Shown here: positions 54,480 through 64,000 of the stretch, piece after piece
Layout of the letters: each line of letters opens with the position of its first letter
How positions within the stretch are numbered: the first letter of the stretch is position 1
Assembly: GCA_013339765.2 (NCBI GenBank)
Contig: CM023454.1
Location: forward strand, 63,927,878-63,991,877
Length of the DNA: 64,000 nucleotides
Reading direction: 5' to 3'
Origin: Haemaphysalis longicornis
Taxonomy: Eukaryota; Arthropoda; Arachnida; Ixodida; Ixodidae
Made by a program: the position numbers and the translations under genes
Notes under the pieces: model-generated
The model's input: the letters and a program-made list of their open reading frames with translations, nothing else
What the model was told of the DNA's origin: nothing
Database searches by the model: none

Positions 54480-56866
54480 TGTCTCTTTCCGTGGTCTTCC
54501 TATACTTTTTTGTTTTGGCTCTTCTTCAGTCTTTTAATCTTTTTGGTCTGACACAAAATATTTTGATAGACCTTTTATATAAATATGCTGATTAGGCGGA
54601 ACTCAACTTTTCTTTTTTTATGTTGAGTCTTCTCCCCCACATTTCTTTGTGGATTGTTTATTAATGCGAGCTTTTTCCTTACATTCTTTTGTATCTATTG
54701 ATTAAAAATTTTCATTATCCCCGTACAATTCTAACAAGTTTTTTATAACTCTGATTCTGTCTTCAAATCCTTCCCTTCCTTCAAAATTTTTGAAAAAGCC
54801 GTGTAATACCGACAATATTTTCGGGCTCCTTGTCTATGTATATCCGTCTTGTCTGTGTACAATTTGTACAATGTCTTGTCAATGCTTAGGGTGTTCGGTC
54901 GTATACTAAGTTTCTACCGGAACCTTCGATCTAGGGCACGTATAGGTTTTGATTACACAGAGCCGTTTGTAACGAAGTTCACAATTTAAATGATTACTGT
55001 TGAATCTCTTGAACCTGTTCCTCTCACTCTTTATCTGATTCTCTGCAACTCTCATAGCATTCCTCAAACATTTGTGCAGTGTTTGTCTCTATCAGCTGGT
55101 CTTCTCTATGCTTGTCTATACGCTTGCTTATGCTCAGTCGGTTCGGTCACCAAATTCTTTTGCAATAGTTTCTCTGCACTCTGGATGTTCTCTTTCTGTT
55201 TTATGGCTTGTTATAACTCTATGCCTTATCCATATTACATATTTTGCGAAGTCTTGTGTACAACCTGAAATCTTCTCCAAAATTATTTTTGTAATGACAT
55301 AAAAATCTTTAAAGGGCTTTTACGTAACTCAAGCTGTCCTGCAGCTTCAATTTTAGTCTTTTTTATAACTCTAAATCTGCTACATCACAAATGTTTCGTG
55401 CAGTTTGGGTGTACCTCCATGACTATTCCTGATGCACTATTCTTCACGGAGTGCCCATCATCTCTGTTCTCCTTGCCGGTTGTTCATAGTACGTGCTCTT
55501 CAGTACAAGCATGCCTTCTCTGCCTAAATTTTTAAAGGCTTTCGATCTTCTCCCCCACACTTGTTTACACATTTGCATGAAACTTTGGGTCTTCTGTTGC
55601 TTATGTACACTGAAATGAATCTGTGTCATTTGATCATGCATGTAACTGACTTGTTCATAAAATGTTTCATCTCCCACTAATGCGCATGTTTTGGTTGTCA
55701 GTAACTTGGGGGTGTTGAAACTGCTTTTCTTTGTCTTGCAAAACCTCTTTTATAAAATATTTGTACAGTCACTCATCAGAAAAATGCGCCTTCTTCCCTC
55801 ACAATTTGTTGTGATAGCTTTTGTATAATTTTTGTCCCTTCCTCTCGACATTTTGTAACGCGATGCGCAGTCCTGTATCTGTCCCTTTACATTTTTTGTA
55901 ATGACATATCGACCGCGCTGCACCTTCACCTGAAAGTTTGTATAATGACGTTTGTATCTCTGTGCTTTTTCTGTCGTGGCTTGTATTTTTGTAGTGGCTT
56001 GTATGTTACTTTTTATGTTCGTCCTAAATATAAGTTTTTGAACCTACTTGTTTAATATTCTCAGTCTTAATACTGTCAACTTTGCGGCTTCCCTGTTATA
56101 AGTTTATAATGTCGTCTCTGTTGCTCTCGAGCTTCTTCCCTGTAGATGTTTATTTGGCTTGTATAAAACTCTGTGTATCAGCCTCCAGTATATGTAAAAA
56201 TTCTTCGCCTTAAACATTTGGTGGTGTTTTTATATTTTTCGTTGCATTTCGTACATTTTGGGTATTCTTCACGAACCGTGTTGGTAGCGGGGAGTGTCCT
56301 CTCGCCAACATTCGTAATAAGGGCGTGTGTTTATCTCTTTCACTTTGCAGCCAATCACTTTGGTAATTACTTGTGAGTCCTATCAATTATTATTGTTGGA
56401 ATTTATTGTCTATAAATTGCTGTCATCTAAACTTGTACATTTGTGTAGGGGCGTGTCTATACCTTGTGTATCCTTCGCGTTCTCTTCTTGCAATGCTACT
56501 GTATACCTCAAGCTATTGCTTAACCAAATACTTTGGATTGGGTTGTCGTGAAGTGTTATATGATGCGCCTCTATATTTTTGTTTTGTGAATAAGAATTGT
56601 TCTTTGCCTCTCTAAATACGCTCGTTTGTCTTGTCTACGTTCCAGGTTCTTCTTTCTATTTTGTTTGTTTGATTTTTCATATTCCTTGGCTCTCGCTGTG
56701 CGCGATCAGTTACTTTTGCTACACTGAATCTTCGGCTGTATAGGGATTTATTGGCTTGTCAGTATCTTTCTATCTTCGCACCCAAAATTTCTGTAATTGA
56801 CCGCATGTAACTGTCGTTTCATTCCATTACCTTTTTTACGGTCGCGTTCATATCTTTAGGTCTTCC
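54480..56866 (+). repeat. T-rich degenerate repeat-like region, part 1
   Basis: The plus strand is T-rich and A-poor over more than 2 kb. Short motifs recur in degenerate form: TTTATAACTCT (about 54742, 55212, 55362), CTTGTATAAAACTCTGTG (56158), TTGTAATGACAT (about 55289, 55888), CTTGTCTATG and TTCTCTCC/TTCCCT runs. ORFs listed in translation here have low-complexity Phe/Leu/Ser/Cys content and are shadows of the composition. It looks like a decayed array or an ancient minisatellite; no clean period can be measured by eye. Confidence 0.4.
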
Positions 56867-57592
56867 AAAAAAATTACACCCATCTCCCCGAAGGGAATCA
56901 TGAGTAGCATGCGGAGCGTTATGGGGGTTCCGTTTGCGTTTGCGTGTTGTTTGTTAACCAAATTTGGTGGAAATGTAGCGAACCCCGTAATGCTCATATA
57001 TCCTACTCATGGTTCCCTTCTGGGAGATGGGTGTAATTTTCCTTCTTGTATGCGTATATACGCGAGTGAGAAGAGATTAAAATGGTATGTAAAGGTCTGT
57101 ATTTAGGTTTGCACGTCTTCTTATTCTGCGTATGACGGCCTTATGGTCACTGATGTGCACAGTCAGTTGATCTCATAGCAGCGGTTGTATGCAGTCGTCG
57201 CCATTGCAGTTGGTAAAGAGGAGATCGATACATGTTCAGTGAATTGTAGTTGGGTGTATTTGCTGTTAGGGTTTGCGCTGATGCTCTCATTTAATTGCGT
57301 CAGCACACTCACTGACGGGGCTAATGCTTCCATCCTACTTCATCTGAAGAATCACAGAGTCAAGCGCAAGCACAACCGGAGTTGTTGTTGTTGTTCCTCC
57401 TCTATGGCACGTACCCTCGTGGGGGATTGGCCAAGAAACGGTGGTGTGCGGACGCCGGACCACCGCCGACGCCGCGGGACGTACCCCAGAGTATAATACG
57501 TGGGGGATTGGCCAAGAAACGGTGGTGTTCGACGCCGGACTACCGCCGAAGCCGCGGGACATACCCCCGAGCATGAGACGCTCCGCATCTAA
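56867..57592 (-). repeat. Foldback-type repeat, copy 3 (palindromic end and internal tandem)
   Basis: Read on the minus strand, the element starts TTTTTTAGATGCGGAGCGTC near 57592 and ends ...GGGAGATGGGTGTAATTTT-type near 56867, the same ends as copies 1 and 2. Its 3' end is duplicated in inverted form: arms 56867-56932 and 56975-57042 pair over about 65 bp with few mismatches around a 42-base centre. The other end contains two tandem 81-bp units (57420-57580). No transposase. A non-autonomous element with foldback character. Confidence 0.6.
57420..57580. repeat. Tandem duplication, two 80/81-bp units
   Basis: TGGGGGATTGGCCAAGAAAC... starts at 57420 and again at 57501; units differ at few positions (GTGTGCGGACG versus GTGTTCGACG, ACCACCGCCGACG versus ACTACCGCCGAAG). 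GC-rich inside AT-rich DNA. Confidence 0.93.
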
Positions 57593-58165
57593 AAAATCTT
57601 CTAATGAGGTCCTGATGGGTTGGTCACCAGTTTTTGATTTTTAAGTCATGGCTTGGCTATGTTCGTTGGTCTTATTTACATAAATTTCGTAATGGCATGT
57701 CAATGACGCTAGGTCTTTCTAGACTGTTTTGGCAGTGGCTTGTATAAACTGTATTTTTTTCTACCCCTACACATAGCTTATAAATTTTTAATGAGTATTC
57801 GTTCTCTGCCTCTTTTAGAATATACTCTTTAACTCTGAGACTTCTCATTACACAATTGCGTTATTCCGGCTTGTATCATTCAGTATTCGTCAGTGCACTT
57901 GATTTGTAAGGGGTTGTATATAACTGCTTGCCTTCTGCTCTCTTGAACTTTTTTTCAAACTTGTTTGAATACAACATTGCGTTTCAACACTTTTTAAATT
58001 TTCCTTCCAGACGTGCTCCTTACAATTTCAATTTTTATTAGTTTCTTTGTATAGTGAAACTTTTCTATCTTTTATGTTTTAAAAAGACTTGTGTAAAAAT
58101 TGTGTGTTCGTTCCCCAAAATTTGGGCTTCTTGAAAACTCTACCTCTTGTCAATTTGTTTTCGCT
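57593..58165 (+). repeat. T-rich degenerate repeat-like region, part 2
   Basis: Continues the style of 54480-56866 after the inserted repeat: TTCGTAATGGCATGTCAATG, CTTGTATAAACTGTATTTT, GTTGTATATAACTGCTTG. The foldback repeat therefore seems inserted into this region. Confidence 0.4.
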
Positions 58166-58170
58166 TGTCT

Positions 58171-58395
58171 GGCGTGCCTGAGCACAAGGTCGCGGGTTCA
58201 ATTCCCGGTTGCGGCAGCCACCTTTCTGAAGGAGGCGAAAAGCAAAAACGCCCGTGTGTTCGATATTTCACTGCACGTTAGAGAAGATCACCAGGTGGTC
58301 AAAATTAATCCGGAGTCCTCCACTACGGCACGCCTCATCGCCTGCCTCATCGCCCTACAATCAATCAATTGTCTGGCATGGTGTTTAAATGCCAC
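58171..58395 (+). mobile_element. tRNA-derived SINE, tick Ruka-like, plus strand
   Basis: Starts within the tRNA-like head (GCACAAGGTCGCGGGTTCAATTCC); the B box GGTTCAATTCC is at about 58194-58204, and the A box is missing, so the head is truncated or replaced. The body has CAGGTGGTCAAAATTAATCC and GGAGTCCTCCACTACGGCAC, shared with the minus-strand copy at 9150-9412. The tail has CAATCAATCAATT (about 58360-58373). About 225 bp. It sits in the T-rich repeat-like region. Confidence 0.78.
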
Positions 58396-59220
58396 ACATT
58401 CCTTTTCTGTAATGATTCGGTAACAACTCTGGGTCCTTCTGCTGTATTTTTTGTTGTTGCTGTCTATAAAGTTGTGTCTTCTCCATTTTAAATTTGTGAT
58501 ATATTGTGTATACATTGAGGCCTTCAATTTCAAACAGTTTTTCTGTTCGCTTGTCTTAACAAATAAAGTTTATTGAAGCACACCATGAGTTCTGGTAAAT
58601 ATAGAATATTGCACAAGCGGCAAAGAAGCAGTTAGCAGCGTGACGTGAATAGACGAGCGATGGGGAAACAATTGCTACCGTGTTTTTCATGCGATCATTT
58701 GTTCTGTATTGTTTCCACGCCAAACTAACATCGCCATCTTAATTACAACGTATTCAGGCCAACTGATGCGCGAAGAACTTGCCCATTTACTTTTAGCAGC
58801 TTCTATCCTGCGTCGGTAGAGTGCAGTGTTGGCCAGTGAAGTTTATATTTCTTCCTTCCACCATGTTATTTGCCTTCTCAATGTGCGAGACCCACCTCAT
58901 TGGTATCCGCTCCAGTTATCCGAATTGTCCATTGATTCGTGGTCCGTCTTACTACTGGCCAATACAAGGCCATTTCTTTTTATTTATTTTATTTACTTTA
59001 TATATATTATCTCCTCGAGTTTGTTCCCTGATCCAGGAAGGTCATTTTCTGCGCATAAGTGTTCCTCTTATTATTATCATGCATGGCCTCTTGAGCTCAT
59101 CTAAGTTTGGTTTCAGTTGTTTAGTAAGGCGCCAAGTTTAGCCTCGTATGTCACCACTGGCAGTATGCATTAGGTGTATATATTTTTTAGTAAGAGAGGT
59201 AGCTTACTTTTATTCTTTGG
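58396..59220. other. Spacer, nothing recognised
   Basis: 58396-58560 continues the T-rich style. 58821-59141 holds two overlapping plus-strand ORFs of about 100 codons with hydrophobic, AT-driven composition and no motif. Confidence 0.35.
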
Positions 59221-59224
59221 TATT

Positions 59225-59730
59225 GCTTGCAGAGGGTTCTCAAGCCCATGCTTGTTTTCGGCCAAATTTTTCGTAGTTGGGGTAAGCGCGAACAAACTGT
59301 CCTAGATAGTTATATTTTGTGACTTGTTCTAGCACTTGGCTTTGTAAACTGAGGAAGGCGATTTAGGCATGCTCATTCCTCTGAACTTAAAATTCATTCA
59401 TAATGATTTTTGTCCACGGGGATGTGCTTTCTGATTGTAGGTCCTCAAGATTTTTTTCCAGTGTTCTGTAGCCCCACTGTGTGGCCTACAATACTACGTC
59501 GCCCGCAAACCTCAAACGACTGTAGCATTGTACGTTTATTCTAATCCTGTGTTTTCCCAGTCAAGCTTTCCTTATGGCCCTCCATACATGCTAGGAGTAG
59601 TTTTGGCGTTATGAGGTCTCCGTATTTTACTCTCTCTAGGATCGGGAATTTATCGTTGTGCTTGTGAACTTTTATCCTGCCCGTACATCCCCTATATATT
59701 TCGTGTAGGAGTTTCATGTAGGTATATGTA
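59225..59730 (-). pseudogene. RTE-like LINE reverse-transcriptase fragment
   Basis: Minus strand MKLLHEIYRGC...AGRIKVHKH (about 59640-59715), VKYGDLITPKLLLACMEGH (about 59580-59640; usual VKQGDPISPKLF.A.LE), then LRFAGDVVL (FADD read as FAGD; 59498-59509) and RTLEKNLEDLQSES. YNYLGQFVRAYPNYEK follows at about 59275-59325 (usual Y.YLGQL). These blocks in this order are typical of RTE and related LINEs. Truncated on both sides and frameshifted. Confidence 0.6.
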
Positions 59731-59734
59731 GCTC

Positions 59735-62110
59735 CTAGTAGGTAATAAAAGGGATATAGGAAAGGCTTTAGGTTATGAAAAGAATAAAACCTGTAGATGA
59801 CGATGGCATAAACTGGATACAGTGAACAAGGGAAGAGGCATTGTACTGGTAAAACTAGCTGAACTATTTTCGAAAAGCTTATTGCGGATTTGAAAAGTAT
59901 CTGTAGCCTAGGAAAACCCCAGCCATATTCTGGTTCATGAAAATGCAGATACCTAGGATATAGGTCTTACAGACCGCTTAACGTATTTTCAGTTGTTTAT
60001 AAGCAAGTCAACACACAATCATGGATCACATTATTGTTGTAAATAAGCAACCGAAAATTAGCAAAATATGCCAACCCTATTTTGTTGCCATTTCTGGGCA
60101 ATGTGAAAGCATTCGATTTAGTAATAACTGCCATAGTCCTACAAGTCACAATTAACAGAGAAAACCTAAAAACCACATTTATATTCTTCAATGTATTGTA
60201 GAACATACGCACGTGAAACCGATGCTCTGTGCGCTAAGCGTTGCAGGTAATTCTCTTATGGGTAATATTTTGCAGGAATTACACCACAATATACACTCAC
60301 TATATGTATTTATAAATATACATGTGTATATGCAAATATAGGTATTTGCTTGCGGTGCGCCTTTGTGCTCCCTTTATCACTGTATTGCTCGGTGAGTAAC
60401 GTTCATTAAACCTGCTGTTTAACTAAAGGGATGACCCATGTATTCAAAAACAAAGCTTGTCTTTGATCAAACTTACTATCACCTGTAAAAAAATGGGTAA
60501 GTTGGATGTGAATGAGAGATGTTTAGGTTCTGACGGAAAGTGCATACATTAGTGAATAAAATAGGTGGTTTACGTTTGACGCTCATATATTGCTGCATCA
60601 GCAATATAGGATAGTAGTACAATTTTTAAGCTAAATCAGCTCCGTTTTGTATCCCTTCACGAAGTATAATAAGTTGTAACACAGCGAATTTTGCTAGCAT
60701 AGCATTATTCCATTGCTTTTGGGTGATGGGACATTGTACGTAAAACGTCTGGGACAAATCGTTCCACCATTATAATTACTCCATTAAAAGTCACCGTCAG
60801 TCCATCCACTTCAGCAATATTTCCGCAAGCACATTTCTTGAAATAAACTTTTTTCTGCCTCTCTCATACCGAAAGTAGATATCATGGTTAGGACAAAACT
60901 TAGTGGACGAAACATATTTTAAAATGTTATTTTGTGCATGGCAAAGAAATTTTTGCTGCTAGAAGAACGACCGCGTTTCTTCTAGAAAGATTCACAATTG
61001 CTATAGCATCTTAAAATGCCTAACGGAAGCAAAGTGGCGTTCTTGGCCATATATCACAAGTTTTAGAGCTGTTACAGCGTATTCAGAGCAAATGCAGGGG
61101 CGCAGTGTTTCTGTTTTCTTGAAGGCACCGGCTCCCAGTGAAGTCAGCAATTTCGGAGAGCTCAGCACAATACCTTTGAAATTTGCCACACAAATGGTGT
61201 TGATGTGCTTATTCAACGATGCTGTGTGCCACGTATAAATACACAATCGATTTCATTTTAATGGGTGCAGAAAAGAAAAAAAGCTTGATTAGGGCTACCT
61301 AGTTCTATGACTAATCGGTAACAACATGGCAGGAATAAAAGCGAAACAAAAGGAAAACGACAGTACGTGGGATGGCTAACACCTAGGCTATTTAATGCGG
61401 TATGCGATGTACACCACAGAGGACTACGAAACAATATTAAGAGTAAAAAAGAAAAGGAACATGGAAAACCAGAAACCAAAGAAAACAAAAATTTAAAACA
61501 CAGAACGATGCACACGACCGTAAAGCCAATGCTGCCATACTGCTATTACTGACCCGCGCCATCAGTGCAATCGAGGTTTCCCAAAGCAGTGCCGCGTAGG
61601 TCTAACGCAATTTTCCCTCTTCTTCGCCATAATGCAAGGGTAAAAAATCTTACGTTTCTGCCAGCAGGGCTCTCTATGCAAACAGCCACATTTCGGAAGC
61701 AAATTATTTCCCATGCACAACTTCGGCTCTCGCAGGCGTGAGATACTTATGCAGAATTATCGTAAACCGATGGTGAGTATTTTTTAACCCTTTCTTTCAT
61801 TAGGTCAGAACTAGGACGAATACACTGATGCCGCTACAAAGTAATTGCAATATCGAAGCGGAGCCTATAGCGTCATGTGCATGATTCCCAATGATCTCGC
61901 GTTTGTTTTTTGTGTCACCGTGGAACATGGAGCGAATAACTTTATACAATGCCCACACCAAAAAATGAAAAAAAAATGGGCCAAACTTAACAATTGATTA
62001 TTTTCGTTTCGTGTGTCCTTTTTTTTCTTTAATGCTGTGCTCAGCGGGTAAAGTTCAGCGCTTTATGGTCCATGATGACTAAATACAAAACAAGCGCTAC
62101 GCTAAGCTTT
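59735..62110. other. AT-rich spacer
   Basis: No recognised gene. One 81-codon minus-strand ORF (61001-61246) has protein-like composition (ICVANFKGIVLSSPKLLTSL) and could be an exon, without supporting signals. Short ORFs elsewhere. Confidence 0.3.
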
Positions 62111-62117
62111 ATTCAAG

Positions 62118-62312
62118 CTATTCTTCTTTTTGCTTACCGTCTCTCTTTTTTTCTCTTTTTACTTCACTCTTGAGAGGTTCTTCTTGCTCTACGTATACCT
62201 TGCAAACGCCAGTAAAGCACACCACATTGTTTGTCGACCCAGGCACCGCCTTTTTGCTGCTGTCTTTTGCCATCATTTCTACGCAGTTTTCACCGATAAT
62301 TACAAAGGACAT
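62118..62312 (-). CDS. Small 64-codon ORF with adjacent poly(A) signal, unrecognised
   Basis: ATG at 62312, stop TAG at 62118-62120, and an AATAAA hexamer (minus strand) about six bases after the stop (62107-62112). The product begins MSFVIIGENCVEMMAKDSSK and has three Cys. It ends in a strongly charged Lys/Glu tail (KSEVKREKKRDGKQKEE), a composition uncommon for chance ORFs in AT-rich DNA. It may be a terminal coding exon or a processed gene copy. No acceptor site decided upstream. Family not recognised; function unknown. Confidence 0.35.
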   Translation of the reverse strand: MSFVIIGENCVEMMAKDSSKKAVPGSTNNVVCFTGVCKVYVEQEEPLKSEVKREKKRDGKQKEE

Positions 62313-62439
62313 TAATTTCTTGATAGTGACTCGAGTACTTCAAAGTTTTATTTCCTCATTAGAAGGAGGAGGCAGGCTGGAACCAGATGCTGCAAAGCCT
62401 GACAGAGGCCCCCTCACCTTGGGTACAGTACAATGAATA

Positions 62440-63600
62440 AGCAAAATTATACAAGCTGCAAATTCTAATGTTTGATAAAAAAAATTCAAGCAACATGCGC
62501 TGCCGAGACACTAAATATCAACAAGAAAAAGGAACAGTAAAGTACAGTGTAGTACATGACAGTAGGGTAAAATGAAGTTCAAGCGGGCAATCAGCCCAGA
62601 ACAATCATGGCCCAGTAAACATGGACACAACTACAAAACTCGCGCAATTAACAAGTTTAAACAACCACCACTGTTCTATCTATTTAAAGCAGATATTCTT
62701 ATGTTAGAGGTATTGTTTCCCTTGTGTATTAAATGTTTTTACGGCTTTTAAATCCATTGTGGTCTCCAACTTTGTTTAGTATATCGGTGTGTTGAAACAG
62801 AAAAGACGGCCTGCCATAGTTGTTTCGCAATTTCGGTGTATGTATTTTGGCACAGCTGAAAGAATATATACAGATACTGTAGTTATACTTGCTATGAAGA
62901 TTTTTCTTTGTGTTTACCTTGTAAAAGGTTCGTATAATAGATTTTGTCACCCCTAAGTGTATTGTTCGGAAGAAATAGTGGACCCGCTCTGAAGTCAGCA
63001 TGGTGTCCGTGAAGTGTCAAAAATATATGGTGAATACTTTTTGTAAGACGGTAGGCTATTTGCAATTTTTTTATTGGTTTTTTATATGCTAATATGCCGC
63101 ATCAATGCCTAGAAAAGGCAAAAGTGTTATACAGCTGTGTTTTCATCCAAGGATGTACTAAACCCTTTACTCTGTGGCGAACGCAAATATTTTTTGGAAA
63201 TTTTAGTTTCTAAGTGCTCTGTATGAGGATGCCACGATAATTATTCGTGTAGCCATGCGCATACGAACTTTTGTTCTGTGGCTTTGGTGATCATATTGCA
63301 CCAATATAAAACGCAACCTTTTTTATATGTTTTCTTATAATTGCTCTTAACATGATATTGGAAGTCCTCGATCCGTTCAGCTTTAAGATATTTTTGTGCA
63401 GCTAGTTTGAAAACGTTTCTAAATATCGGTGTACTTTATACTGGAGTTCTTCTAATTGCTACCGGAGAAAAATGCGTTTGCGTATTCTCCATATATTGCT
63501 GTCTGGGGTGTACATGGTATGTTTGGCATATCGTTCGCCTAAATTAGAAATATACGCGAATTTTCGCGAGTAAACGCGAATATACGCGAATAAAAATCAA
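62440..63600. other. AT-rich spacer
   Basis: No gene or repeat recognised except a short CGCGAATATACGCGAATA-type direct repeat (63555-63592: three degenerate copies of ACGCGAATAT/TTCGCGAGTAA) just before the gag fragment. Confidence 0.4.
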
Positions 63601-63602
63601 GG

Positions 63603-64000
63603 CGCTGTTCTGCCGCAACTGTAAGCTCCGATACATTGCGCGAGTCTATCCGAGCATTGGTCAAGGAAGAGCTTCAGAAGCTTTTTCCAACGAAGCCGCA
63701 ACTTCAAGTGGCTTCCCTGACTGACGTCATCCGAGAAGAGGTTCAACAGGCGCTGGGGACTAGTACGCCTTCAGAAGCACCCCTTCAGCCCCTAGCGATG
63801 ACCTACTCCACAGCTCTTCGTCAACCCCACCCTGCTCCAAACTGTCGTCAAGAGGCCGAGCCATGCCGCAGTCCAATGCCGTCAGTCCGACGCCCTGTAG
63901 ACCAATACCAGACGCCAAGGAAGACCGACGTGTGGCAAACGCCCGATAATCGCCCGCTGTGCTACAACTGCGGAGAGGACAAACTCATCTACCGTCGCTG
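63603..64000 (+). CDS. Gypsy gag, partial, cut by the window edge
   Basis: A plus-strand open frame from 63603 to the window end without an ATG. It reads SIRALVKEELQKLFPTK, SLTDVIREEVQQAL, a Pro-rich linker, then RPLCYNCGEDKLIYRR before the edge. This matches the knuckle of the complete gypsy element (CYHCGEA...HIYRRC) with the His replaced by Leu. The RALVKEELQKL segment also resembles that element's IRAIVREELL. So it belongs to the same or a sister gypsy family, in the opposite orientation. The start of homology near 63603 is not an LTR, so the copy is 5'-truncated. Pol would lie beyond the window. Confidence 0.65.

Noticed and set aside
55072..56615. Plus-strand hydrophobic ORFs of 67-92 codons
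   Set aside because: Phe/Leu/Ser/Cys-rich translations of T-rich DNA; low complexity, no start context and no homology signal.
57181..57500. 103-codon plus-strand ORF ending in tandem repeat
   Set aside because: Frame is open only because of the GC-rich repeat units; the opposite strand is open as well.

Overview
This window is almost certainly from an arthropod nuclear genome, and most likely from a hard tick. That is inference, not proof. The grounds are a tRNA-derived SINE of the tick Ruka type in two copies, a dense mix of I-like, Jockey/CR1-like and RTE-like LINEs, Penelope-like elements, Ty3/gypsy elements, short non-coding repeats and long AT-rich spacers. I see no bacterial gene organisation, no rRNA, no intact tRNA gene and no CRISPR array. 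I could not recognise a single complete host gene with confidence.

Layout. 0.6-5 kb: a decayed plus-strand LINE whose ORF1 carries an SGNH-hydrolase-like domain. 5-12 kb: spacer with a minus-strand exon-like ORF (about 5.0-5.4 kb), a minus-strand SINE (9.15-9.41 kb) and two unrecognised ORFs. 11.97-12.6 kb: two tandem, colinear exon-like copies, each preceded by a splice acceptor and each with one different nonsense codon. 12.7-14.6 kb: a second SGNH remnant, a hammerhead-like motif and the C-terminal GIY-YIG part of a Penelope-like element, all minus strand. 14.955-20.320 kb: a complete minus-strand I-like LINE flanked by a perfect 17-bp target-site duplication. 20.3-21.3 kb: part of an older Jockey-like LINE, the host of that insertion. 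21.9-26.7 kb: two consecutive plus-strand Jockey/CR1-like LINE remnants. 26.8-29.0 kb: a minus-strand CsRn1-like gypsy LTR with a decayed gag. 29.0-32.4 kb: further LINE pieces and a GC-rich repeat. 32.5-34.4 kb: a minus-strand Penelope-like element interrupted by a 353-bp TA-flanked inverted-repeat element.

35.265-41.269 kb is the youngest-looking element. It is a 6.0-kb gypsy retrotransposon on the minus strand with two 426-bp LTRs that differ by about four positions, an intact 1168-residue pol and a frameshifted gag. 43.1-46.7 kb: a minus-strand Jockey-like LINE with a 460-bp repeat inserted in its reverse transcriptase. 49.7-52.1 kb: an I-like LINE tail joined to a gypsy-type gag/protease remnant. 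54.0-58.6 kb: an 80-bp tandem duplication, then a T-rich, strand-asymmetric region with recurring degenerate motifs that holds a foldback repeat and a SINE. 59.2-59.7 kb: an RTE-like reverse-transcriptase fragment. 62.1-62.3 kb: a small minus-strand ORF directly followed by a poly(A) signal. The last 400 bases are the start of a second gypsy gag cut by the window edge.

The genes do not form a pathway. The window is a layered record of transposition. Nesting gives a partial order of events: the I-like LINE entered a Jockey-like LINE, a TA-flanked element entered the Penelope-like element, and a foldback-type repeat entered another Jockey-like LINE. The best candidates for something new are the duplicated exon-like pair at 12 kb, the foldback repeat family and the short inverted-repeat element.
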